Positions 1-9,046 of a DNA stretch of 64,000 nt are shown here, piece by piece (positions within the stretch are counted from its first letter, which is position 1; every line of letters starts with the position of its first letter). Below the pieces are notes generated by a model. It searched no databases. It was not told where the DNA came from and worked only from the letters and a program-made list of their open reading frames with translations. The position numbers and the translations under genes were made by a program. Origin of the DNA: Sphaerochaetaceae bacterium (GTDB lineage Bacteria > Spirochaetota > Spirochaetia > Sphaerochaetales > Sphaerochaetaceae); NCBI GenBank assembly GCA_016302165.1, contig JAEDOD010000001.1, positions 4,903 through 68,902 on the forward strand, read 5' to 3'.

Positions 1-1
1 A

Positions 2-1801
2 AGCCACAAGAGAAACTTCTGCATCATTGCGCATATTGACCACGGCAAGAGCACTCTTGCCGATAGGTTCATCGAAAGGGCTCGTCTGGTGCAGACAAGA
101 GGCCCTGTAGAGACCCAGATTCTCGATAATATGGATATCGAGAAGGAAAGGGGTATCACCATCAAGAGCCAGGCTGTGACTGTGCCATATACTGCAGCTG
201 ACGGAGAGGTCTATGAGCTGAATCTGGTTGATACTCCCGGCCATGTTGACTTTACCTATGAGGTGTCAAGGGCAATCTCCTCCTGTGAGGGAGCTCTTCT
301 CTTAATAGATGCCACCCAGGGTGTTGAGGCCCAGACATTGGCCAATCTCTATCTTGCCATGGAGCACAACCTTGAGATCATTCCTGTAATCAACAAGATT
401 GATCTTCCATCTGCAGATATTGATTCCTGTCTCCATCAGATAGACCATGACCTTGGTCTGGATCCTGATATGGCTGTAATGGTATCGGCAAAGACCGGTG
501 AAGGTGTAGACAAGCTCTATGAGGCCATTGTCCAGTATATTCCATGTCCAAGTGGAAATGATGAAGATAAGCTTAGAGCCCTGATTTTCGACTCCCACTA
601 CGATCCGTACCGTGGAGTAATAGTCCATGCCCGAATTTTCAGTGGAAAGGTTAAGTGTGGAGATGAAATTCTCTTTATGCACTCCTCTGCCTCCTACAAG
701 GTTGAGGATCTGGGACTATTCCAGATCAATCTTATCTCCAAGCCTGAGCTGGGTGCAGGAGACGTTGGATATTTCATTGCAGGAATCAAGAACATTTCAG
801 ATATCAGGGTAGGCGATACTGTTACGCTGAAGGCCAATCCTGCTCCTCAGCCCCTTCCAGGTTTCAGGGAAGTGAAGCCAGTAGTCTTCTCTTCAATATA
901 TCCAGTGGATTCCAACGACTACGAGGAACTTCAGGATGCCATTGAGAGACTGAAGCTCAATGATGCCTCCCTTATGTATGAAAAAGATTCCTCTGCAGCC
1001 CTGGGCTTCGGTTTCAGATGCGGCTTTTTGGGAATGCTCCACCTGGAGGTCATACAGGAGAGGATAGAAAGGGAGTTCGACCTGTCCATAGTCTTCACTT
1101 CCCCTTCTGTAAGATACACTGTACACATGAAGGATGGAGAGACCATCTATATCGATAATCCTCTTGAATATCCGGACCCGATGAGGGTGGACTGGGCGGA
1201 GGAGCCTTATATCCAGGCCAATATCATTACTCCTACAGAGTATGTGGGACCAATTATCACACTATGCCTTGAGAAGAGAGGCTCTCAGACCCAGATGAAC
1301 TATCTTGACACCAAGAGAGTGGAGCTTATCTATGAGATGCCTCTTTCTGAAGTGCTCTTCGATTTCTACGACAGGCTGAAATCCATCTCCCGGGGATATG
1401 CCTCCTTCGACTACAACGTCATCGAAAACAGAAGGACAGACCTGGTAAGAATGGAGATTCTTGTAAATGGAGATCCTGTGGATGCCCTTTCCTGTCTTGT
1501 GTACAGGGGAAATGCCCAGACCAGAGGAAGGCAGATAGTGGAGAGACTCCAGGGAGAGATTCCACGTCAGCAGTTCAAGATTGCCATCCAGGCTGCCATC
1601 GGAGGACAGATAATCGCCCGTGAGACTGTAAATGCCTACAGAAAGGATGTTACAGCCAAGTGCTACGGTGGAGATATCTCTAGAAAGAGAAAGCTTCTTG
1701 AGAAGCAGAAGGAAGGAAAGAAGAGAATGAAGATGGTCGGAAACGTGGAGATTCCACAGTCTGCATTCCTTGCCGTACTGAAGACAGAGGAAGATAAGTA
1801 A
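2..1801 (+). CDS. lepA: Elongation factor 4 (LepA), 5' end cut by window
   Basis: Ribosome back-translocating GTPase that acts on the 70S ribosome. The frame is open from base 2 and reads SHKRNFCIIAHIDHGKST, the G1 loop that in LepA lies within the first 20 residues, so only a few codons are missing. A GTG at base 89 is an internal valine codon. The later G motifs (DTPGHVDF, NKIDLP) and the LepA-specific C-terminal domain rich in basic residues (DISRKRKLLEKQKEGKKR) are present. The stop TAA shares its last base with the ATG of the next gene (TAATG), so the two are translationally coupled. The length fits the family (about 600 aa). Confidence 0.97.
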   Translation, partial: SHKRNFCIIAHIDHGKSTLADRFIERARLVQTRGPVETQILDNMDIEKERGITIKSQAVTVPYTAADGEVYELNLVDTPGHVDFTYEVSRAISSCEGALLLIDATQGVEAQTLANLYLAMEHNLEIIPVINKIDLPSADIDSCLHQIDHDLGLDPDMAVMVSAKTGEGVDKLYEAIVQYIPCPSGNDEDKLRALIFDSHYDPYRGVIVHARIFSGKVKCGDEILFMHSSASYKVEDLGLFQINLISKPELGAGDVGYFIAGIKNISDIRVGDTVTLKANPAPQPLPGFREVKPVVFSSIYPVDSNDYEELQDAIERLKLNDASLMYEKDSSAALGFGFRCGFLGMLHLEVIQERIEREFDLSIVFTSPSVRYTVHMKDGETIYIDNPLEYPDPMRVDWAEEPYIQANIITPTEYVGPIITLCLEKRGSQTQMNYLDTKRVELIYEMPLSEVLFDFYDRLKSISRGYASFDYNVIENRRTDLVRMEILVNGDPVDALSCLVYRGNAQTRGRQIVERLQGEIPRQQFKIAIQAAIGGQIIARETVNAYRKDVTAKCYGGDISRKRKLLEKQKEGKKRMKMVGNVEIPQSAFLAVLKTEEDK

Positions 1802-2751
1802 TGGGACACATTATGGATTTCGGAAAGCTGGACGGCAGGAAGATAGAGCTTGTGGTCCTTAAAAGCGGTTCTTTTGTGGCCTGTGTATCCACCTATGGCG
1901 CAGCCCTGGTGTGGTTCGGAACAAAAGACAGGAACTACGTCACCTACCATTCCTCAGGAGAGAAGTACATTGATGACTCTACCTATATGGGGAAGGTGGT
2001 AGGGCCCTATGCCAATAGAATAGAAGGAGCTTCCTTCTCCATTGGTGAAAAGAGATATGGCCTTGAGAAGAATGATGGGGATAACAATCTTCATTCCGGG
2101 TCTTCCTGCTTCGGCAATAAGCTATGGTCCATTGAAGGCATCAGCGACTCCATGGTCACCTTATCCCTTTCCACAGAAGAGGAGGGAGGCTTTCCTGGAC
2201 GTCATGAAACTGAAGTGTCCTACTATCTTACAGCCGAGGGAATGCTTACTATTCTCTATAAGGCCACGTCTACGGAACGTTGTCCTGTGGCCCTGACGAA
2301 CCACGCATACTTTGTTCTTGACGATAGGGATTCCAGAAGTCTATCCCTTATGGTGGAAGCTGATAAGTATATCGCTGTAGATAGCGCCCTTATTCCTCTT
2401 CCTGAGAATCCTGTTTCTGTGGAGAACACAGACTTTGATTTCAGGACAAGGACAAAGGTAGGAGAAAGGCGGGACGGCAAGTACGACAACTCCTGGGTTC
2501 TCAAAAAGGGCGCGCTGGTGACAGTGGAGGGAAATCTTGCTTCCCTTTCCGTAAAGACTACGGAGCCTGGAATCCAGATCTATACAGGAGAGTTCATGAC
2601 AGGGGAGGACGCTTTCCCATTCAAGGGCATCGCCCTTGAGACAGGAAGCTTCCCGAATTCTCCAAATCGACCTGATTTTTGTGGAAAATATACAGATAAT
2701 GGTGAATACTTTCAGTCGATGACTAGCTATTTTCTAGTTCCCAAGGAGTAA
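1801..2751 (+). CDS. Aldose 1-epimerase (galactose mutarotase family)
   Basis: Interconverts alpha and beta anomers of free hexoses in the cytoplasm. The 316-residue protein has the GalM fold signatures: VGPYANRI near residue 63, NNLHSG near residue 95, the catalytic-histidine segment LTNHAYF near 165 and a late glutamate in IALETGSFPNSPNRPDF. The start ATG overlaps the lepA stop; a second in-frame ATG four codons on (1813) is possible. It is the first of two GalM-type paralogues in the window; the second, at 10,522, lies in a sugar operon. Its position between lepA and udk says little about its substrate. Galactose, glucose or another aldose is possible, so I give no symbol. Confidence 0.9.
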   Translation: MGHIMDFGKLDGRKIELVVLKSGSFVACVSTYGAALVWFGTKDRNYVTYHSSGEKYIDDSTYMGKVVGPYANRIEGASFSIGEKRYGLEKNDGDNNLHSGSSCFGNKLWSIEGISDSMVTLSLSTEEEGGFPGRHETEVSYYLTAEGMLTILYKATSTERCPVALTNHAYFVLDDRDSRSLSLMVEADKYIAVDSALIPLPENPVSVENTDFDFRTRTKVGERRDGKYDNSWVLKKGALVTVEGNLASLSVKTTEPGIQIYTGEFMTGEDAFPFKGIALETGSFPNSPNRPDFCGKYTDNGEYFQSMTSYFLVPKE

Positions 2752-2754
2752 AAG

Positions 2755-3363
2755 ATGCCAAAGATCATAGGAATCACTGGAGGGTCAGGTTCAGGTAAGA
2801 GCACAGTAGTCAAGAGGATCAAGGAAAGGTATCCTAACGCTGTCCTCATCGAGCAGGACAACTACTACAAAAGCGCAGCCTTTGTGAACAACGACAACAT
2901 TACAGCCTACAACTTCGATCATCCAGATGCCTTTGATATGGAGCTCATGCTATCCAATCTCAGCTCCCTCAAGGAGGGGAAAAGCTGCCAGATGCCTCAA
3001 TATGACTTCGTCCACCATAAGAGAAAGGACGAGACCATTACTGTAGAGCCATCTTCCATCATTATCATCGACGGCCTTATGGTCTTCTATGACGAAAGGG
3101 TCAGAAGTATTCTTGACCTGAAGCTCTATGTAGACACTCCTGCTGACATCAGATTCATCAGAAGACTTAAGAGGGATGTAAAGGAAAGGGGCAGGACAGT
3201 GGAGTCTGTAATTGAGCAGTATACCAATGTGGTACGTCCTGGCCACTACAACTTCATAGAGCCCAGCAAGGCATATGCAGACCTGATCATTCCTGAGGGC
3301 GGCTATAACGACAACGCCATGGAAGTCCTGTTCTCATTTATCGGATCCATGATCGAGAAATGA
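2755..3363 (+). CDS. udk: Uridine kinase
   Basis: Phosphorylates uridine and cytidine with ATP or GTP in pyrimidine salvage. The P-loop is GGSGSGKST at residues 9-17, followed by the family segments IEQDNYYK and YNFDHPDAFD and the lid region RFIRRLKRDVKERGR near 130-145. At 202 aa it has the usual family length. It starts three bases after the stop of the aldose epimerase, probably on the same transcript. The last 30 bases are shared, on opposite strands, with the end of yidD. Phosphoribulokinase-like relatives exist, but the motifs are those of Udk. Confidence 0.93.
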   Translation: MPKIIGITGGSGSGKSTVVKRIKERYPNAVLIEQDNYYKSAAFVNNDNITAYNFDHPDAFDMELMLSNLSSLKEGKSCQMPQYDFVHHKRKDETITVEPSSIIIIDGLMVFYDERVRSILDLKLYVDTPADIRFIRRLKRDVKERGRTVESVIEQYTNVVRPGHYNFIEPSKAYADLIIPEGGYNDNAMEVLFSFIGSMIEK

Positions 3364-3651
3364 AGAGTCATAGCCCTTTGGCTTCTTCCTTGCCTTCCAT
3401 TCGTTCCTGATTCCTTTCCAGGAGAACTCCTCTGGCACCGGGTCATATCCTCCGAAGAAGGAGGGCCTGCATCTGAGTATTCTTGCCGCTCCCAGCACAG
3501 TGCCCTTCAATACTCCATGACGGCGGACCGCACTAAGGAAGTACTGGGAGCAGGTGGGGGAGTAGCCACAGCAGCTTCCTCCCTTCAGTGGACTTATGAC
3601 CAGCCTATAGATGTGGACAGGAAGAAGGAATATTTCCCTCAATATTTTCAT
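3334..3651 (-). CDS. yidD: Membrane protein insertion efficiency factor YidD
   Basis: Small amphipathic protein that helps YidC insert inner-membrane proteins. At 105 aa it shows the family core: IYRLVISPLKGGSC, then the cysteine-containing YSPTCSQYFLSAVRRHG, then ILRCRPSFFGGYDPVP. It converges on udk, overlapping it by 30 bp. In most bacteria yidD sits in the rpmH-rnpA-yidD-yidC cluster; here it is alone. The ATG at 3649-3651 has a GGAGG only one base upstream, so a TTG three codons on (3640-3642), better spaced from that ribosome site, may be the true start. Confidence 0.88.
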   Translation of the reverse strand: MKILREIFLLPVHIYRLVISPLKGGSCCGYSPTCSQYFLSAVRRHGVLKGTVLGAARILRCRPSFFGGYDPVPEEFSWKGIRNEWKARKKPKGYDSSFLDHGSDK

Positions 3652-3762
3652 GCCTCCATTCTATATACCTTCTTCATATGGTACAACAGGGGATGTAACT
3701 ATTGCTTTTCTTGTTCCTTGTCTGCTATATTTACAAAGGTTTGTTGTCGAGAATAGGGTCAG

Positions 3763-3791
3763 TTGACCATGTACCTTGTTTTTGATACAAT
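3763..3791 (+). promoter_or_regulatory. Promoter of rpmF-acpP-rnc
   Basis: TTGACC at 3763-3768 and TACAAT at 3786-3791 are separated by exactly 17 bases, a near-consensus housekeeping promoter. Transcription would start near 3798, leaving a leader of about 38 bases with a GAGAGG ribosome site before rpmF. The -35 box is part of a small palindrome GGTCAGTTGACC (3757-3768), which could be a repressor site. Seen in sequence; activity is inferred. Confidence 0.65.
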
Positions 3792-3835
3792 TTCAAACTG
3801 TCAGATTACATAACAGGATAATAGAGAGGTTTAAA

Positions 3836-4021
3836 ATGGCAACTCCTAAGTATAAAACATCCAAGTCCAAGGCAGCTAGCAGAAAGGCTGCAAACATGAA
3901 GCTCCAGGCACCAAATCTTGTTGCGTGCCAGACATGTGGAAACCTTATCCCTTCTCATCGCGTATGTCCAAAGTGCGGTTATTATGCTGGAAAGCCAGTT
4001 GTTGTAAAGGACGAGGAGTAA
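3836..4021 (+). CDS. rpmF: 50S ribosomal protein L32
   Basis: Zinc-ribbon ribosomal protein of 61 aa. It shows the L32 pattern [13 protein letters not shown] at the start and two CxxC pairs (CQTC, CPKC) with [15 protein letters not shown] between and after them. The start ATG is preceded by AGAGAGG at good spacing; a longer frame to the left lacks family similarity. It is followed after 4 bases by acpP, the common rpmF-fatty-acid gene neighbourhood, and by rnc. Confidence 0.97.
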   Translation: MATPKYKTSKSKAASRKAANMKLQAPNLVACQTCGNLIPSHRVCPKCGYYAGKPVVVKDEE

Positions 4022-4025
4022 TTCG

Positions 4026-4268
4026 ATGACAGAGAACGAAGTATTTGGAAAGGTCAGGGACCTTGTAGTTGAAAAGCTTGGCGTAGATCCTGCAAAGGTT
4101 ACAATGGAAGCCGCTTTCCGCAAGGATCTTGGCGCAGACAGCCTCGACACATACGAGCTGGTCTACGCTCTTGAGGAAGAGACAGGTGTCACAATCTCTG
4201 ACGATGAAGCTAACAGCTTCGAGACAGTTGGTGATGCTGTAAAGTATCTTATGAAGGAACTTAACTAA
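4026..4268 (+). CDS. acpP: Acyl carrier protein
   Basis: Carries growing acyl chains on a phosphopantetheine arm in type II fatty acid synthesis. At 80 aa it is acidic and contains the modification site [11 protein letters not shown], with the serine near residue 39. The usual DSLDTVELVMALEEE reads [15 protein letters not shown] here, a mild substitution of helix II. It lies between rpmF and rnc in one operon, 4 bases after rpmF and 1 base before the TTG start of rnc. Confidence 0.97.
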   Translation: MTENEVFGKVRDLVVEKLGVDPAKVTMEAAFRKDLGADSLDTYELVYALEEETGVTISDDEANSFETVGDAVKYLMKELN

Positions 4269-4269
4269 A

Positions 4270-5040
4270 TTGTATTCTTCCCTGATTAAGGCTCCCGTTC
4301 TCACTGAAGATAGAGAAAGGGAGCTTATTTCATTTCTTAAGGAAAACAGCCTTAGCTTCAATGATCTCAAGCTATTGAATCTTGCCTTTACCCATACTTC
4401 CTATGCCAACGAATGCAGGGGAAGCTCAGATAGCTATGAGCGTCTGGAGTTTCTTGGAGATTCCATCCTGGACATGATTACAGCTGAGTATCTCTTTGAA
4501 AACTACTATAACGAGTACCATGAAGGCGACTTTACCAAGATCAAGGCTGTGGTAGTCAGTGAGGATTCCCTTTCAGAGGTGGCAAGAAACAGACACTTTG
4601 AGAAATATATCCTTATTGGTAAAGGAGAAGCCCTTCAGGGTGGAGCCATGAAGAAGGCCATCCAGGCCGATGTGATGGAAGCTGTAATCGCTGCTGTCTA
4701 TCTGGACCAGGGCCTTGAGAAGGCAAGGGAATATGTGCTTTCCTTCATTCCTTTCCAGATTGAGAAGGTCATCAGAAACCGTGTTTCCTACAAAGACTAC
4801 AAGACCAAGCTTCAGGAATACTGGCAGAAGAAGAGGGGCAAGGTCCCTGAATACACTACCATAGGCCATGACGGTCCTGACCATGAGCAGGTCTTCCATG
4901 TGACAGTGACTCTTGGAGGCAAGGTCTATGGACCAGCTGACGGAAAGAACAAGAAGCATGCAGAGCAGAATGCTGCAAAGCTTGCCCTGATTCATCTGGG
5001 CCTTGAGCCCAACGACGGAAAGAAGAACGATAGGGAATGA
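4270..5040 (+). CDS. rnc: Ribonuclease III
   Basis: Double-strand-specific endoribonuclease for rRNA and mRNA processing. The N-terminal catalytic domain carries the signature ERLEFLGDSILDM near residues 57-69 and the second acidic cluster ADVMEAVIAAVYLDQG. The C-terminal double-stranded RNA-binding domain (about 165-245) contains DYKTKLQEYWQKK and the KKHAEQNAAKLAL helix. The start is a TTG one base after the acpP stop, served by AAGGAA inside acpP. At 256 aa it is slightly longer than E. coli RNase III. It ends two bases from the convergent nucleotidyltransferase gene. Confidence 0.96.
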   Translation: MYSSLIKAPVLTEDRERELISFLKENSLSFNDLKLLNLAFTHTSYANECRGSSDSYERLEFLGDSILDMITAEYLFENYYNEYHEGDFTKIKAVVVSEDSLSEVARNRHFEKYILIGKGEALQGGAMKKAIQADVMEAVIAAVYLDQGLEKAREYVLSFIPFQIEKVIRNRVSYKDYKTKLQEYWQKKRGKVPEYTTIGHDGPDHEQVFHVTVTLGGKVYGPADGKNKKHAEQNAAKLALIHLGLEPNDGKKNDRE

Positions 5041-5041
5041 C

Positions 5042-6373
5042 CTATCGTTTTTCAATTTCTCTTGCCTTTTCCAGAAGAATCTCCCTTTCATTCTTTCCAG
5101 GGTCATCAATTACCATCTCCAGAAGAAGGGAGAGGACCCTTCCCATTTCCGGCCCTTTTTCCACTATGCCCAAGAGGTCCTTACCGTTTATCTTCAGATC
5201 CTTGAGAGTGAGGGCGGCGGAGGAGGAAAGCTCAGCCTTGATTCTCTCCTTCAGTCCATCGTCACTTACTTCCTCTGGAAGCGCTGTTGTTGCTTTTCTG
5301 TCTGCTTCCCTAAGGAGAAAGAGATTGTCCAGGTTTTCCTTTCCCACCCTGACTATCAGCCGCCTGACGCTTCCGTCTGACCAGAGGGGAGAGTAGAGGA
5401 ACATATGTTCCCTGATGAAAAGGCATACCTGGTCCCTTTCCTCATTTGAAGACTTCAGTCTTGTCATGATGGCCCGTGCCATTTCCTCTCCCACCGTTTC
5501 GTGGTGGTAGTAGGTCCATTTGTCTCCATCTCTCTTTTCTGTAGCTGTCTTGCCAATATCGTGGAAAAGGGCTGCAAGCTTTACTGTTACTGGAGCTCCC
5601 AGGTCCCTTGCAGCTTCAAGAGAGAGCACGAGATGCTCATAAAGGTTTTCCTTGTGGTAGCCATGACCTTCTATTCTCCGTGTCTCCCATAGCTCGGGAA
5701 ATAGGATCTCCATCAGTCCAGACTTCTCCATAGCCTCCAGACCCATTCTTGGGAAAGGAGAGTCTACAAGACGGAAGAACTCCTCCCTTATCCTCTCTCG
5801 AGAGATATTCCTTATGTTTTCCTTCAGGGCCTTCATGGCAGAAAGGGTATTTCCTTCAATGGAGAAGCCGAGCTTGGCTGAGAACCGGGCTGCCCTCATC
5901 ATCCTCAGTCCGTCTTCCTTGAAACGCTCCATGGGATTGCCGATTGCCCTGATAGTTCCATTTTTCAGGTCACTTAGGCCATCATGCATATCGATTATCT
6001 CACCGTCCTGTACATTTGAAGCCAAAGCGTTGATGGTGAAGTCTCTTCTTTTCAGGTCCTCTTCCAAAGACCTGACAAAGCATACATTGTCTGGATGACG
6101 GGAATCAGAGTAGTCGCCTTCTGTACGGAAGGTGGTTATCTCATAGCTTCCACCCTTAAAGAGTACAGTTACAGTTCCGTGCTTTATCCCTGTGTCGATG
6201 GTGCGGCGGAACATGGACTTCACTTCCATGGGAAGAGCATCAGTTGTGAAGTCGTAGTCGTGGCTTGGTTTTCCCAGTACATAGTCCCTCACAGCTCCTC
6301 CCACAAGGTATAGGGAGAAGCCGTTTTTCTGGAATATATCAGATAGAGCCTTAAGTTCTGGAGATACTGTCAT
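5042..6373 (-). CDS. cca: CCA tRNA nucleotidyltransferase with HD domain
   Basis: Class II nucleotidyltransferase that adds or repairs the tRNA 3' CCA end. The head domain shows YLVGGAVRD followed by SHDYDF (catalytic DxD), then TGIKHGTVTV and EEDLKRRDFTINALA. An HD phosphohydrolase-type segment (FHDIGK, YYHHETVGE) lies near residues 270-295. The TGIKHGTVT motif separates it from the poly(A) polymerase at 34,068. I chose the second ATG (6373) because GGAGG is 7 bases upstream of it, but only one base from the ATG at 6379. It converges on rnc. Bacterial CCA enzymes and poly(A) polymerases are close relatives, so the assignment rests on motifs. Confidence 0.88.
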   Translation of the reverse strand: MTVSPELKALSDIFQKNGFSLYLVGGAVRDYVLGKPSHDYDFTTDALPMEVKSMFRRTIDTGIKHGTVTVLFKGGSYEITTFRTEGDYSDSRHPDNVCFVRSLEEDLKRRDFTINALASNVQDGEIIDMHDGLSDLKNGTIRAIGNPMERFKEDGLRMMRAARFSAKLGFSIEGNTLSAMKALKENIRNISRERIREEFFRLVDSPFPRMGLEAMEKSGLMEILFPELWETRRIEGHGYHKENLYEHLVLSLEAARDLGAPVTVKLAALFHDIGKTATEKRDGDKWTYYHHETVGEEMARAIMTRLKSSNEERDQVCLFIREHMFLYSPLWSDGSVRRLIVRVGKENLDNLFLLREADRKATTALPEEVSDDGLKERIKAELSSSAALTLKDLKINGKDLLGIVEKGPEMGRVLSLLLEMVIDDPGKNEREILLEKAREIEKR

Positions 6374-6485
6374 CTTCATTCCTCCATTATAGAAGAGAGA
6401 AGGAGGAAAGGGAAAGCTTTATAGAAATCGATGGTGCCGATATCTCAGGGTAAGGCATATTCAAATCCATATCCTGAGTTTTTTG

Positions 6486-6513
6486 TTGACTGGTGGAGGA
6501 GTGAGGGTATAAT
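6486..6513 (+). promoter_or_regulatory. Promoter of the sugar isomerase operon
   Basis: TTGACT at 6486-6491 and a perfect TATAAT at 6508-6513 are separated by 16 bases. The predicted start of transcription, around 6519-6521, falls inside the palindrome at 6518-6537, the classical arrangement for repression by a LacI-family protein. Seen directly; function is inferred. Confidence 0.7.
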
Positions 6514-6517
6514 CAAA

Positions 6518-6537
6518 TTATGTGCACGAGCACATAA
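6518..6537. promoter_or_regulatory. LacI-type operator palindrome
   Basis: TTATGTGCACGAGCACATAA is an inverted repeat in which 9 of 10 base pairs match, with the central CG typical of LacI-family operators. It lies just downstream of a strong -10 box and upstream of the ATG at 6558. A LacI regulator is the second gene of the operon, so autoregulation is the simplest reading. It also argues against the in-frame GTG at 6522 as a start codon. Confidence 0.6.
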
Positions 6538-6557
6538 AAGAAGACACGGAGTTGAAT

Positions 6558-8042
6558 ATGAAGAGAAATGTACCAGAAGTCAAAATGGGAATAATCGCTG
6601 TCAGCAGAGACTGCTTTATACGCACCCTCTCTGAATCAAGAAGAGTGAAAGTGGCGGAGGAGACAAGGGCCCTTGGTCTCGACATCAGCGAGATATCAGT
6701 GGTTGTGGAGAACGAAAGGGATGCCATGAAGGCCCTGGAGGAAGCGAAGGCTAAAGGCTGCAATGCCCTTTGCGTATTTTTGGGAAACTTCGGTCCTGAG
6801 ACTCCTGAGACATTGATCGCCAAATACTTTGACGGGCCTGTCATGTATGCAGCGGCTGCAGAAGAGAGGGGCGATAACCTTGTTGACGGCAGAGGAGACG
6901 CTTACTGCGGAATGCTGAACTGCTCCTATAACCTGAACTTGAGGAATATTCCGGCCTACATCCCTGAGTATCCTGTGGGAGACAGTAAGGCTGTAGCAAG
7001 GATGATAGTGGACTTTGTTCCTGTGGCCAGGGCCATAATTGGATTGAAGAAGCTGAAGATAATCACATTCGGACCTCGCCCTCAGGATTTCTTTGCTTGT
7101 AATGCTCCAATCAAGGGACTCTATGACATTGGTGTTGAAATAGAGGAGAACAGCGAGCTTGACCTTCTGGTCTCCTATAAGGCCCACGAAGGGGACGAGA
7201 GAATCGAAAGCGTAGTGAAGGACATGGCAGAGGAACTGGGTCTTGAAGGAAACAGATATCCTGACCTTCTTCCAAGAATGGCTCAGTTTGAGCTGACCCT
7301 CCTTGATTGGGCTGAGAGCCATAAGGGAGAGAGGGAATTTGTTGTATTTGCTGATAAGTGCTGGCCTGCCTTCCCTGAGGCCTTCGGCTTTGAGCCCTGC
7401 TATGTGAATTCCAGACTTGCCTCCCGTGGTATTCCTGTGGCCTGCGAAGTGGATATCTATGGCGCACTTTCGGAGTATATCGGAGCTTGCATTACAGAAA
7501 GCCCTGTTACACTTCTGGATATCAACAACACTGTGCCTAGGGATATGTACGAAAGTGAAATCAAGGATAAGACTGGATATAAGGAGAATGATGTATTCAT
7601 GGGCTTCCACTGTGGAAATACTCCTCTCTCCTGTCTTTCCTGTGGTGCTGTAAACTACCAGATCATACAGAATAGGCTTCTTGAAAACGGTGGTGAGCCA
7701 GATTTCACCAGAGGAACACTGGAAGGAGATATCAGGAGCGGAGAAGTTACCATCTTCCGTCTCCATGCCAATAGCGACGGCTCATTGGAGGCATATTGCG
7801 CAGAAGGTGAGGTGCTTCCTGTGGCCACAAGAAGCTTTGGAGGAATCGGAATCATTGCTGTGGACGAAATGGCTAGGTTCTATCGCCATGTGCTCATAAG
7901 AAAGCATTTCCCACATCACACAGCTGTTGCCTTCGGCCACATCGGCAAGGCCTTCTATGGAGTGTTGGATTATCTGGGAGTGAAGGACGTTTCCTATAAC
8001 AGGGGAAAGGGTAATCTCTATCCAGAGGAGTGTCCCTTTTAA
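6558..8042 (+). CDS. L-fucose/L-arabinose isomerase family protein
   Basis: Predicted aldose-ketose isomerase with a metal-dependent active site. The 494-residue protein has the FucI/AraA layout: N-terminal Rossmann-like substrate domains and a C-terminal barrel. Likely metal ligands are Glu297 in ACEVDIYGA, Asp321 in LLDINNT and His461 in AFGHIGKA. The ATG at 6558 has GGAG 7 bases upstream; a longer GTG start at 6522 would lie inside the operator. The downstream kinase resembles xylulokinase, so the product is probably a ketose such as a xylulose- or ribulose-type sugar. Substrate is not readable from the sequence. First gene of a four-gene operon. Confidence 0.8.
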   Translation: MKRNVPEVKMGIIAVSRDCFIRTLSESRRVKVAEETRALGLDISEISVVVENERDAMKALEEAKAKGCNALCVFLGNFGPETPETLIAKYFDGPVMYAAAAEERGDNLVDGRGDAYCGMLNCSYNLNLRNIPAYIPEYPVGDSKAVARMIVDFVPVARAIIGLKKLKIITFGPRPQDFFACNAPIKGLYDIGVEIEENSELDLLVSYKAHEGDERIESVVKDMAEELGLEGNRYPDLLPRMAQFELTLLDWAESHKGEREFVVFADKCWPAFPEAFGFEPCYVNSRLASRGIPVACEVDIYGALSEYIGACITESPVTLLDINNTVPRDMYESEIKDKTGYKENDVFMGFHCGNTPLSCLSCGAVNYQIIQNRLLENGGEPDFTRGTLEGDIRSGEVTIFRLHANSDGSLEAYCAEGEVLPVATRSFGGIGIIAVDEMARFYRHVLIRKHFPHHTAVAFGHIGKAFYGVLDYLGVKDVSYNRGKGNLYPEECPF

Positions 8043-9046
8043 TGGCGACCATCAAGGATATTGCCCAGGCGGCAGGAGTATCCCGGGGAACAGTGGACCG
8101 TGTCCTCCACAATCGGGGGCACGTGGATCCTGCTGTGGCTGAAAGGATATTCAATATTGCCAAGGAACTGTCATACCGCCCAAATAGGGCGGGGCAGGCC
8201 TTGGCCAATATGGGACGGAAAAGGCGCATTGGAATAGTGATGCCATCCCTTTCAAATCCCTTCTTCCTGGATATTAAGAACGGGATGGAGAAGTCTGGGG
8301 AAGAAAATGAAATGGCCCTTACCTTCTTCCACTACTCCGGCTACGGTGAGAAGGAGTGCCTCGGAGCCCTCAAAGAGGCCATAGAGAATTCAGATTCCCT
8401 GCTTCTCACTCTTCCAGACTACAGAAGTGTGGTGGAGGAGGCAGAAGCATCTTCTCTTCCCTTCGCCTCGATTAACACTGGGCTTTCCTCTTCCTCTTCG
8501 CTTTTCTACTCAGGCCCCGACTATAGGCAGAAGGGAAGAATCAATGCCGGCCTACTGTCCTTGATGTGTTCTTCCTTTACTCCAAGGGTGCTTTTTTTAA
8601 GGGGAAACTCCCAGATGAAGGGACATATGGAGATTCTTGAAGGCTTCAAGAGTGCAATGGATGAAAGAGGTACCAGGTATTCCTTGGCAATGGATATTGA
8701 TACCGAGGATGATGACGCCATCTGCTTCAAGGCCACTAGAAGTGCCTTGGAGAAGGATAAGGAGATAAACACTGTGTTCATTTCCACAGCAGGCTTTAAA
8801 GGTGCCATGGATGCAATTGGAGACCGTAAGCTCTTTGTCTTTGCGTCTGACGACACAGCTCTGATTTCTGCTGCCCTTGAAGAGGGAAGAATAGTATGGA
8901 CAGTGTCCCAGGACCCCTATCTCCAGGGATACTACGGAGTGAAGAAGATGGCTGAATACCTCGTTACTGGAGAGAAGCCCACAGACTTCCTGTCTAGGAA
9001 TGTGGTGAAGATTAGGGAGAACATTGGAGAGAAAGTATGCTTGTAG
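8042..9046 (+). CDS. LacI-family transcriptional regulator
   Basis: Sugar-responsive repressor. An N-terminal helix-turn-helix (ATIKDIAQAAGVSRGTVDRVLHNRGHV, split here by its hinge) is followed by the hinge helix ALANMGRKRR and a periplasmic-binding-protein-like effector domain starting at RIGIVMPSLSNPFF. It is 334 aa, the normal family length. The ATG overlaps the isomerase stop (TAATG) and is preceded by AGAGGAG. It probably binds the palindrome at 6518-6537 and is induced by the operon's substrate. The end overlaps the kinase gene by 10 bases. Confidence 0.9.
   Translation: MATIKDIAQAAGVSRGTVDRVLHNRGHVDPAVAERIFNIAKELSYRPNRAGQALANMGRKRRIGIVMPSLSNPFFLDIKNGMEKSGEENEMALTFFHYSGYGEKECLGALKEAIENSDSLLLTLPDYRSVVEEAEASSLPFASINTGLSSSSSLFYSGPDYRQKGRINAGLLSLMCSSFTPRVLFLRGNSQMKGHMEILEGFKSAMDERGTRYSLAMDIDTEDDDAICFKATRSALEKDKEINTVFISTAGFKGAMDAIGDRKLFVFASDDTALISAALEEGRIVWTVSQDPYLQGYYGVKKMAEYLVTGEKPTDFLSRNVVKIRENIGEKVCL

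Noticed and set aside
6443..6484. CTCAGG/CCTGAG hairpin followed by TTTTTT
   Set aside because: It lies between divergent genes where no transcript needs to end, with a long loop of about 20 bases; likely chance.
6522..6557. Longer GTG start for the isomerase gene
   Set aside because: It would put the start codon inside the operator palindrome and right at the predicted transcription start, with no ribosome site; ATG at 6558 has GGAG at good spacing.
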